Shown in pieces: positions 6,567 to 12,308 of a DNA stretch of 12,308 bases (its first letter is position 1; every line of letters starts with the position of its first letter). Source of the DNA: Bifidobacterium breve (GTDB lineage Bacteria; Actinomycetota; Acidimicrobiia; Acidimicrobiales; Ilumatobacteraceae); the NCBI GenBank assembly GCA_945871625.1, contig CAMBWL010000017.1, positions 1-12,308 on the forward strand, given 5' to 3'. Position numbers and translations under genes: made by a program. The notes beneath the pieces are model-generated. The model was not told the DNA's origin, searched no databases, and saw nothing but the letters and a program-made list of their open reading frames with translations.

Positions 6567-7885
6567 ATATCGACGCTGAGATTGCGTCGCACAAGACGAG
6601 TTGGTCGAACTGGGCCGGTAATCAACGGGCAGAAGGTGTTTCGTTGTTCAAGCCCAGAACTGAAGAACAGCTTCAACAGATAGTTCGACACGCGGCAGCA
6701 AACAACAAACGAGTCAAGGCCGTGGGTTCAGGACATAGTTTTACGGCGATTGGTGTCGCCGAAGAGATACTCGTTGATTTATCGAACTATGACGCTGTTA
6801 TTTCTGTGGACAAAGCCACGAACAAAGTCACTGCGCAGTCTGGTATTCAGTTGTCGAAGCTCAATCAAGTGTTGCATCAGAACGGTTTGGCGATGCAGAA
6901 TCTTGGTGATATCGCATATCAGACGATTGCGGGCGCGATTTCAACTTCAACCCACGGCACTGGTGTGAAATTTACGGGTATCGCCGACCAAGTCACAGCG
7001 TTACGAATTGTGTTGGCCGACTCTTCGGTTGTTGAGTGTTCGCGCGACTCGAGTCCCGAGTTGTTTCATTGTGCAAGAGTAGGTCTTGGTGCTCTCGGCC
7101 TAATCAGCACGGTCACGCTTCAGTTAGTGCCTGCCTTTAATTTGAGAGTAATCGAAGAACCGATGCGCGTTGACGAACTGCTGACAAATCTCGATCGACA
7201 TGTCGTAGAAAACGATCACTTCGAGTTTTTTTGGGTGCCACACACAGGTTGGGCGTTGACGAAACGGAATAATCGCACGACCGATGCTGTGCAACCGATG
7301 AGCAGTTTGTCACATTGGTATTCAAAGACACTGATGGAGAACTATGCATTTGGTGCTGTATGCCTGCTCGGTCGAGCCAAACCGTCGCTTATCCCTAAAT
7401 TGGCCAAGGCTTTGCCGTCTTCTGGGAGAAATGAATACTGCGATGCGAGTTACAAAATTTTTGCGAGCAAGCGAATTGTTAAGTTTTACGAGATGGAGTA
7501 TGCGATTCCGCGCGAGGCATGTGTGGAAGCGCTGAATCGAGTGCGTAGAATGGTTACAGATAGTGGGTTCTTCCTGAATTTTCCTGTTGAGGTTCGCTTT
7601 ACAGCCCCAGATGAGATTCCGCTAAGTACAGCGAGTAATCGAGAATCCGCGTATATCGCGGTTCACATTTATAAAGGGATGAACTACGTGCCATATTTCA
7701 AAGAAGTTGAATCAATCATGAACTCATATCAAGGTCGTCCGCATTGGGGTAAGTTGCATTTTCAAAATGCGCAAACACTTGCTCCGCGATACCCGCAATG
7801 GGATGTCTTTCAGGGCGTGCGCAATTTGGTTGATCCGAATCGGGTTTTCGCCAACAGATACACAGAAACAGTGTTGGGTAAATGA
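6563..7885 (+). CDS. FAD-linked sugar-lactone dehydrogenase/oxidase (D-arabinono-/L-gulono-1,4-lactone type)
   Basis: This 440-residue flavoenzyme of the vanillyl-alcohol-oxidase fold probably oxidises an aldono-1,4-lactone. An FAD-binding domain spans roughly 25-195, with GSGHSF at 55-60 (the histidine lies where related oxidases attach FAD) and a THGTG motif near 132-136. The C-terminal ALO domain holds NDHFEFFWVP, MEYAIPRE, FPVEVRFTAPD and PHWGK (393-397), the last a family signature near the active site. From memory it closely follows the pattern of the M. tuberculosis L-gulono-1,4-lactone dehydrogenase (Rv1771), which passes electrons to cytochrome c rather than oxygen; whether that holds here is unknown. 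GTG 6563 is chosen over the longer open frame from 6416 because it gives a 4-nt GTGA overlap with the MFS stop, AGAAAGG lies upstream, and homology starts about ten codons later. Confidence 0.88.
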   Translation: MNIDAEIASHKTSWSNWAGNQRAEGVSLFKPRTEEQLQQIVRHAAANNKRVKAVGSGHSFTAIGVAEEILVDLSNYDAVISVDKATNKVTAQSGIQLSKLNQVLHQNGLAMQNLGDIAYQTIAGAISTSTHGTGVKFTGIADQVTALRIVLADSSVVECSRDSSPELFHCARVGLGALGLISTVTLQLVPAFNLRVIEEPMRVDELLTNLDRHVVENDHFEFFWVPHTGWALTKRNNRTTDAVQPMSSLSHWYSKTLMENYAFGAVCLLGRAKPSLIPKLAKALPSSGRNEYCDASYKIFASKRIVKFYEMEYAIPREACVEALNRVRRMVTDSGFFLNFPVEVRFTAPDEIPLSTASNRESAYIAVHIYKGMNYVPYFKEVESIMNSYQGRPHWGKLHFQNAQTLAPRYPQWDVFQGVRNLVDPNRVFANRYTETVLGK

Positions 7886-9072
7886 TCATGAAAACTTTCA
7901 TTGATCTTGGCGTACCGAAGAAGTATGCCGACAAATTGACTAGTCGAGGTATTTCTTCTCCATTCGAAATTCAAGAAGCAGCGTTACCAGATGGTCTGGC
8001 AGGTTTGGATGTTTGCGGCAAAGCCCCGACGGGTTCTGGTAAGACGATCGCCTTTGGTTTGGTGTTGGCAGTGAGATTGCAAAAATCCAAACCGGGTCAA
8101 CCCGGCGGGCTTGTTTTGGTGCCGACCCGCGAATTAGCGATCCAGGTCGCAAAAGAGATTGGCATGCTTTGTGAGGGCACTGATTTGCGGGTGGCATCGG
8201 TGTATGGTGGCGCGGGTTACGGGCCGCAGGTCAAAGCAGTGCGCGGTGCGAGCATCATTGTCGCGACACCGGGCCGATTAGAAGATTTGCTTGAGCGACG
8301 CGATATGTCGCTTAGTTCTGTGACAATTGCGGTGCTTGATGAAGCAGATCGAATGTCGGACATGGGATTCTTGCCGGCGGTGCGTCGAATTTTGCGGGCG
8401 CTACCAAAGCAGCGTCAGGTGATGCTGTTTTCGGCAACGCTTGACGGCGATATTTCACAGGTTGTAAAAGAATTTCAAAATAATCCAAAGCGTCATGAAT
8501 CAAAATCCCAAGAAGCCGAGCCAGATATCGACCATAAATTCTGGATCGTCGGTCGCAACGACCGTGTCCAGACCATCGCACAACTGGTCAACACTTATGA
8601 GCGGATCATCTTGTTCAGTCGCACTAAACACGGTTGCGATCGTTTGGCCAAACAACTTGACAATGCGGGAGTACGTTCGTCAGTGATTCACGGCAACAAA
8701 AGCCAGGCCCAGCGTGAGCGATCGCTCGAAGAATTCAGGCGTGGAAAGTCGAATGTTCTCGTGGCAACCGATGTTGCCGCTCGTGGCATTCACATCGATG
8801 ACGTGCCGTGCGTACTGCATTTCGACCCGCCAGCAGATCACAAAGATTACATTCATCGCTCGGGTCGCACAGGTCGTGCCGGTTCGAAAGGCGTCGTTAT
8901 TTCGTTGGTTGATCCGTCGCAGAAACGATCGGTGAGCAAACTGGCGCGAGACGCGGGTGTCGGCGCCGATTTTGTCGCGCCAGAATTCGGACCAGCAGAC
9001 CCAGATCAGATCGAAGCCCGACCAGGCGAACTCGGAGGGGTCTTGCTTAGTATCGGTGCGTCTGGCGAATAA
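7882..9072 (+). CDS. DEAD-box ATP-dependent RNA helicase
   Basis: This 396-residue cytoplasmic helicase unwinds short RNA duplexes with ATP, in ribosome assembly or mRNA turnover. The motifs are complete: Q motif with F6 and PFEIQ (27-31), motif I APTGSGKT (48-55), Ia PTRELA (81-86), GG (109-110), Ib TPGR (129-132), II DEAD (153-156), III SAT (184-186), IV LFSRTK (244-249), V ATDVAARGI (295-303) and VI HRSGRTGR (325-332). The C-terminal extension after the second RecA domain is short (about 50 residues) and lacks the long basic or RGG tails of DeaD or RhlE relatives, so it is a minimal core helicase resembling the RhlE group. ATG 7882 overlaps the upstream stop as ATGA; ATG 7888 is a second possibility. 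Only a weak GGGT precedes it, so translation is likely coupled. Confidence 0.93.
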   Translation: MIMKTFIDLGVPKKYADKLTSRGISSPFEIQEAALPDGLAGLDVCGKAPTGSGKTIAFGLVLAVRLQKSKPGQPGGLVLVPTRELAIQVAKEIGMLCEGTDLRVASVYGGAGYGPQVKAVRGASIIVATPGRLEDLLERRDMSLSSVTIAVLDEADRMSDMGFLPAVRRILRALPKQRQVMLFSATLDGDISQVVKEFQNNPKRHESKSQEAEPDIDHKFWIVGRNDRVQTIAQLVNTYERIILFSRTKHGCDRLAKQLDNAGVRSSVIHGNKSQAQRERSLEEFRRGKSNVLVATDVAARGIHIDDVPCVLHFDPPADHKDYIHRSGRTGRAGSKGVVISLVDPSQKRSVSKLARDAGVGADFVAPEFGPADPDQIEARPGELGGVLLSIGASGE

Positions 9073-9075
9073 TTT

Positions 9076-11346
9076 TTAAAGGCAAATATCTTGCGGACGA
9101 ATTGGTACGCGAGGTAAATCTTTGCCGGTGGCGTTGCGAATCGCCGCAGCAATTGCGGGTGTCACCGAAATGCACGGTGGCTCGCCGATACCTTTCGCGC
9201 CGAGCGGAGCCTGCGGCTCTGGTTCTTCGATCATTATCGCGACGACCGTTGGTGCGTCGAGTGCGGTTGGCAACAAATAGTCGGTAAAACTCGGGTTGCG
9301 CATCTTGCCATTGTCGAGCACGATCTCTTCCATCACCGCGAGACCTAGACCTTGGGCGATACCACCTTCGATTTGACCGATGGCCGCGGTTGGGTTGAGC
9401 ACGCGACCGACATCTTGCGCCGTTGCGATCTGAATAACTTTTACCAGCCCGAGTTCGACGTCGACATCCACAACGGCTCGGTGGGCGACAAACGCAAAAG
9501 CCAAGTGGCAGTTGCCTTGACCATTTTCGTCGAGTTCTTCGGTCGGGCGGTGATGATGCTCAAACGTTTCTTCGATCGAAATGCCCGTAGAAGCCTCGGT
9601 GACGCTGATGCGGAATTCGCCGATCATGTCTACGACATCGGTGTCTTCGATGACCAACCGCAATGGATCAATCTTGTACTTGTTTCCGACATGCTCGAAT
9701 AGGCGCTGGCGAACGAGGCGACATGCGCCGTCAACCGCGCCACCGCTCATCCAAGTTTGACGCGAGGCCGATGTGCTGCCTGCCGAACCAATCGTTGTGT
9801 CGACCGTGTCAATAACAACTTCATCAACACCAAGCACAGAGCGTGCAATTTGTGGGGCCAGCACGACGAAACCTTGCCCGACCTCGACAGTGGCATATTT
9901 CAGTGTGGCGACGCCGTCTTTGAGTTGACAGCGGGCAGTGGCAAAGTCGTCGAAACTTTCGCTGTACATCAAGTTCTTGATCGAAACCCCCCAACCAACA
10001 CCGCGAACAATGTTGTGAGGTTGCGAAGTCAAACCTGAGCCACCCACGACTTCGAGCACGTCGGCAGTCTTGGAGAGGGGAGCCGGCATCGCTATCGCGT
10101 CTGTTTCGCGAATACAGCGGGCGACTGGGGCGACGCTCTCGACGACCTGACCCGTGATCAGCTTGTCGCCGGTGATCATCGCGTTGCGCAAACGAATTTC
10201 GACGGGCGTGAGGCCGCAGGCTGCAGCTAATTTATCCATTTGGCTTTCATGGGCGAAGCAGGCTTGAACGACACCGAAACCACGCATCGCACCGCAAGGA
10301 GGGTTGTTGGTTCGAACGGCGTAACTGTCGATAGTCGCGTTCGGGCATCGATACGGTCCTTGAATGTGTGTAACCCCGTTGATCAATACAGCAGAACTAG
10401 TCGAAGCGTAGGCACCACCATCAAACAGAAGTCTTGCTTCAATGCGTCGAATCTCGCCAGACCTGGTGGCGTGATGACGGATGAATATTTTCGCCGGGTG
10501 ACGATGTACGTGACCGTAAAAAGATTCTTCGCGACCGTATTGCATCTTGATTGGACGAGACGTGCGCAGTGCGAGCAACGCGCAGTGCACCTGCAGGCTG
10601 ATATCTTCGCGAGCACCGAATGCGCCGCCTACACCGCCAAGGGTTATACGAACCTTGTCGATCGGCAGACCAAGACAGGCCGCGATTTGCTTTTGATCTT
10701 CGTGCAACCACTGTGTAGCGACGAACATTTCGACACCAGCACCGCCACTGTCGGGCAAGGCGAGCGCTGCTTCGAGACCCAGGAACGCCTGGTCTTGCAT
10801 GCCGATTTCGTAGACACCTTCGACGATGATCTCGCCTTGAAGATTTTGGTCACCGGTGACTATCTGTTGACGGCGAATGACATTGCCGTCGGGATGAATC
10901 GGCGAAGTGCTCGGAAGAAGTGCTAATTCGGCATCGGTTAGCGGCTGCAATATTTCGTATTCGACTTTGATTGCTGCAATTGCCCGACGACAAGTCTCGG
11001 GGTGATCGGCGGCCACCGCGGCGACTGGCTCGCCGACATAGCGCACAAAGTCTGCTGCGAAGACTGGTTGATCACTTGAAATCAGACCGTAGGTTTTTTT
11101 GCCAGGAACATCCTCGGCTGTGATGATTGCTTCGACGCCCGAGATTTTGTATGCCGCCGACAGATCGATGTTGAGGATTCGTGCGTATGGGTGCGGACTG
11201 CGCAGCGTTGCACCCCACAACATGTTTTCTGCGTGCAGATCTGATGAAAATTCAAACTGTCCTGAAACTTTGGCGACACCATCCGGGCGCAACGCCGAAG
11301 TACCGAGAACATCGCGACGCGTCGTAGTTTGGGTCGCCGAGCTCAT
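9076..11346 (-). CDS. Molybdenum hydroxylase large subunit, probable xanthine dehydrogenase molybdopterin-binding subunit
   Basis: This 756-residue catalytic subunit holds the molybdenum cofactor. An N-terminal aldehyde oxidase/xanthine dehydrogenase a/b hammerhead domain lies at about 22-135 and cofactor-binding domains follow. Visible motifs are GGVGGAFGARE (237-247), HVHRHP (279-284), CGAMRGFG (351-358), TVEVGQG (cofactor-contacting) and GAKGIGE ending at Glu722, the expected catalytic base. By eye, Glu247 and Arg282 sit where bovine xanthine oxidase has the purine-binding Glu802 and Arg880, and there is no CSFR loop of CO dehydrogenase, so xanthine/hypoxanthine is the best substrate guess. 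Another N-heterocycle or aldehyde is possible. The start overlaps the 2Fe-2S gene as ATGA; AAGG lies about 11 nt upstream. It ends 3 nt from the converging helicase stop. No XdhC-type cofactor-insertion gene is in the window. Confidence 0.9.
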   Translation of the reverse strand: MSSATQTTTRRDVLGTSALRPDGVAKVSGQFEFSSDLHAENMLWGATLRSPHPYARILNIDLSAAYKISGVEAIITAEDVPGKKTYGLISSDQPVFAADFVRYVGEPVAAVAADHPETCRRAIAAIKVEYEILQPLTDAELALLPSTSPIHPDGNVIRRQQIVTGDQNLQGEIIVEGVYEIGMQDQAFLGLEAALALPDSGGAGVEMFVATQWLHEDQKQIAACLGLPIDKVRITLGGVGGAFGAREDISLQVHCALLALRTSRPIKMQYGREESFYGHVHRHPAKIFIRHHATRSGEIRRIEARLLFDGGAYASTSSAVLINGVTHIQGPYRCPNATIDSYAVRTNNPPCGAMRGFGVVQACFAHESQMDKLAAACGLTPVEIRLRNAMITGDKLITGQVVESVAPVARCIRETDAIAMPAPLSKTADVLEVVGGSGLTSQPHNIVRGVGWGVSIKNLMYSESFDDFATARCQLKDGVATLKYATVEVGQGFVVLAPQIARSVLGVDEVVIDTVDTTIGSAGSTSASRQTWMSGGAVDGACRLVRQRLFEHVGNKYKIDPLRLVIEDTDVVDMIGEFRISVTEASTGISIEETFEHHHRPTEELDENGQGNCHLAFAFVAHRAVVDVDVELGLVKVIQIATAQDVGRVLNPTAAIGQIEGGIAQGLGLAVMEEIVLDNGKMRNPSFTDYLLPTALDAPTVVAIMIEEPEPQAPLGAKGIGEPPCISVTPAIAAAIRNATGKDLPRVPIRPQDICL

Positions 11347-11834
11347 CGATTATTGGCCTTGCGTACTGAGATCGCAGTTTCGACTGCCTCAAAAATTCGA
11401 CCGTAGCCGGTGCAGCGACAAATATTGCCCGAGATGGCTTCTTTGATTTCAAGTTCTGATGGATCAGAATTTTGCGAAAGCAAGTGCTCGATCGCCACCA
11501 CGAGACCTGGGGTGCAAAAGCCGCACTGCACTCCACCTTCTGTGATGAACGCATTTTGTACCTCGGTGAGCACGCCGTTAGGCGAAAGACTCTCGATGGT
11601 CTGAATGTTTGAATCAATCGCAGTGGCCGCCATGACGAGACACGAGCAAACCGCTTGTCCGTCCATGATCACCGTGCAGCTGCCACATTCACCCTGCTCG
11701 CAGGCACCTTTGGAGCCGGGCAAACCAAGTCGCTCTCGAAGAACATAGAGCAGACTTTCGCCGACCCAAGAATCGCGCACCTGGTGCGTCTCGCCGTTGA
11801 CTGTGAGGTTGTAGATCTCTGAGTTCGTTTTCAT
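11343..11834 (-). CDS. Molybdenum hydroxylase 2Fe-2S subunit (xanthine dehydrogenase / CoxS type)
   Basis: This 163-residue electron-transfer subunit passes electrons from the molybdenum site to the FAD subunit through two 2Fe-2S clusters. The N-terminal plant-ferredoxin-like domain has cysteines 45, 50, 53 and 65 (C-x4-C-x2-C-x11-C, in GACEQGECGSC). The C-terminal four-helix domain has cysteines 104, 107, 139 and 141 in CGFCTPG and NICRCTGY. All eight ligands are present and the length is normal. ATG 11834 overlaps the FAD-subunit stop as ATGA, and its own TGA overlaps the large-subunit start in the same way, so the three subunits are translationally coupled and probably made in equal amounts. 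No strong ribosome-binding site precedes the start, consistent with coupling. Confidence 0.95.
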   Translation of the reverse strand: MKTNSEIYNLTVNGETHQVRDSWVGESLLYVLRERLGLPGSKGACEQGECGSCTVIMDGQAVCSCLVMAATAIDSNIQTIESLSPNGVLTEVQNAFITEGGVQCGFCTPGLVVAIEHLLSQNSDPSELEIKEAISGNICRCTGYGRIFEAVETAISVRKANNR

Positions 11835-12308
11835 TGTGCGTTCGCCCGCGTGAGTAATCGACGTGACAAGACTGCGACTGCATGACGACGATAAGCAGCG
11901 GTGCTTCGATGATCTTCAATTGGTCTGGATTCTTTGGCGATTCTGTCGCCAAATTCCTGCAATAGTTTTGGCGCGACCGTAGATTTTGTTTTTAGGTCAA
12001 TTTTGGTGGCGAGCCATGCTTCAGTTTCTCGACAGCGAACGATGGTCGGCCCAACGGCACCAAGTGCAACCGAGATCGTGCCGTTTGCGCGGTCGACCAC
12101 AAGACAACAGGATGCGACCGAAATGACCATCGCGTTGCGTACACCAACTTTCGCGTAGCCCTGCCAGCCCGTGACGATTGGCAAAGTTGTTGACACGATG
12201 ATCTCGCCAGGTTGCCGAGAATTGCGTTTGACGCCGACCATGAAATCATGAATTGATACAGATCTCGCTGAATCAGATTTTTGTAAGTTAATAGTCGCAT
12301 TAAGTGCG
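11831..12308 (-). CDS. Molybdenum hydroxylase FAD-binding subunit (CoxM type), 5' partial
   Basis: This is the C-terminal part (about 158 residues) of the medium, FAD-binding subunit, which completes the electron path to the external acceptor. The frame stays open to the window end, so the methionine at 12239-12241 is internal: upstream codons read SIHDFM, and then KRNSRQPGEIIVSTTLP, the usual join between the FAD domain and the CO-dehydrogenase flavoprotein C-terminal domain. In that domain YAKVGVRNAMVISVASC and the ending HRSTAAYRRHAVAVLSRRLL are typical. The pyrophosphate- and isoalloxazine-binding motifs of the N-terminal half lie outside the window and cannot be judged, nor can the promoter of this three-gene cluster. 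The subunit order FAD, 2Fe-2S, molybdenum is the common one for this enzyme class. Confidence 0.9.
   Translation of the reverse strand, partial: ALNATINLQKSDSARSVSIHDFMVGVKRNSRQPGEIIVSTTLPIVTGWQGYAKVGVRNAMVISVASCCLVVDRANGTISVALGAVGPTIVRCRETEAWLATKIDLKTKSTVAPKLLQEFGDRIAKESRPIEDHRSTAAYRRHAVAVLSRRLLTRANAQ

Noticed and set aside
10240..10926. 228-codon open frame on the + strand inside the hydroxylase large-subunit gene
   Set aside because: It lies opposite a gene with clear family motifs along its full length, and its translation is rich in Arg, Thr and Ser with no recognisable domain.
1..12308. A hidden defence system, mobile element, CRISPR array or integration site
   Set aside because: All long frames are accounted for by transport, translocation, RNA and redox genes; no transposase, integrase, direct-repeat array or inverted-repeat pair was seen, and the tRNA 3' end shows no nearby duplicate.

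Overview
The window looks like ordinary chromosomal sequence from an actinobacterium, by inference an Acidimicrobiia-like aquatic lineage. The reasons are roughly balanced base composition, frequent GTG and TTG starts, densely packed genes joined by 4-nt stop/start overlaps, a tRNA gene without an encoded CCA end, and a lactone dehydrogenase close to the mycobacterial type. The lineage call is a judgement from protein style, not a database match. I see no phage, insertion sequence, CRISPR array or toxin system.

Region 1 (1-4865, + strand) is a peptide/nickel-type (Dpp/Opp) ABC importer: the C-terminal part of a substrate-binding protein, a rho-independent terminator, two permeases and two ATPases. 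The last four genes overlap one another and form one transcription unit. Both ATPases keep all nucleotide-binding motifs and carry a four-cysteine C-terminal tail of the kind that holds a 4Fe-4S cluster in characterised DppD/OppD proteins. The substrate-binding protein ends in about 60 residues that resemble the beginning, not the end, of such a protein.

Region 2 (4866-5309) holds secG, whose GTG start sits 6 nt after a TAGAAT box, and a tRNA-Leu gene whose anticodon reads as AAG, an unusual A34 anticodon for bacteria. A TATAAT box lies between the tRNA and the next gene.

Region 3 (5310-9072, + strand) is a three-gene overlapping cluster: an MFS transporter of unknown substrate, a FAD-dependent sugar-lactone dehydrogenase/oxidase, and a DEAD-box RNA helicase.

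Region 4 (9076-12308, - strand) converges on region 3 with only 3 nt between stop codons. It encodes a three-subunit molybdenum hydroxylase in the order FAD subunit (cut by the window end), 2Fe-2S subunit, molybdopterin subunit, again with 4-nt overlaps. Active-site residues favour xanthine dehydrogenase.

There is no gene-free stretch above 300 bases; the largest gap is 895-1026. The most unusual items are the A34 tRNA-Leu, the C-terminal tail of the binding protein, and a short TTAAG-TRGAA sequence shared by three intergenic gaps.
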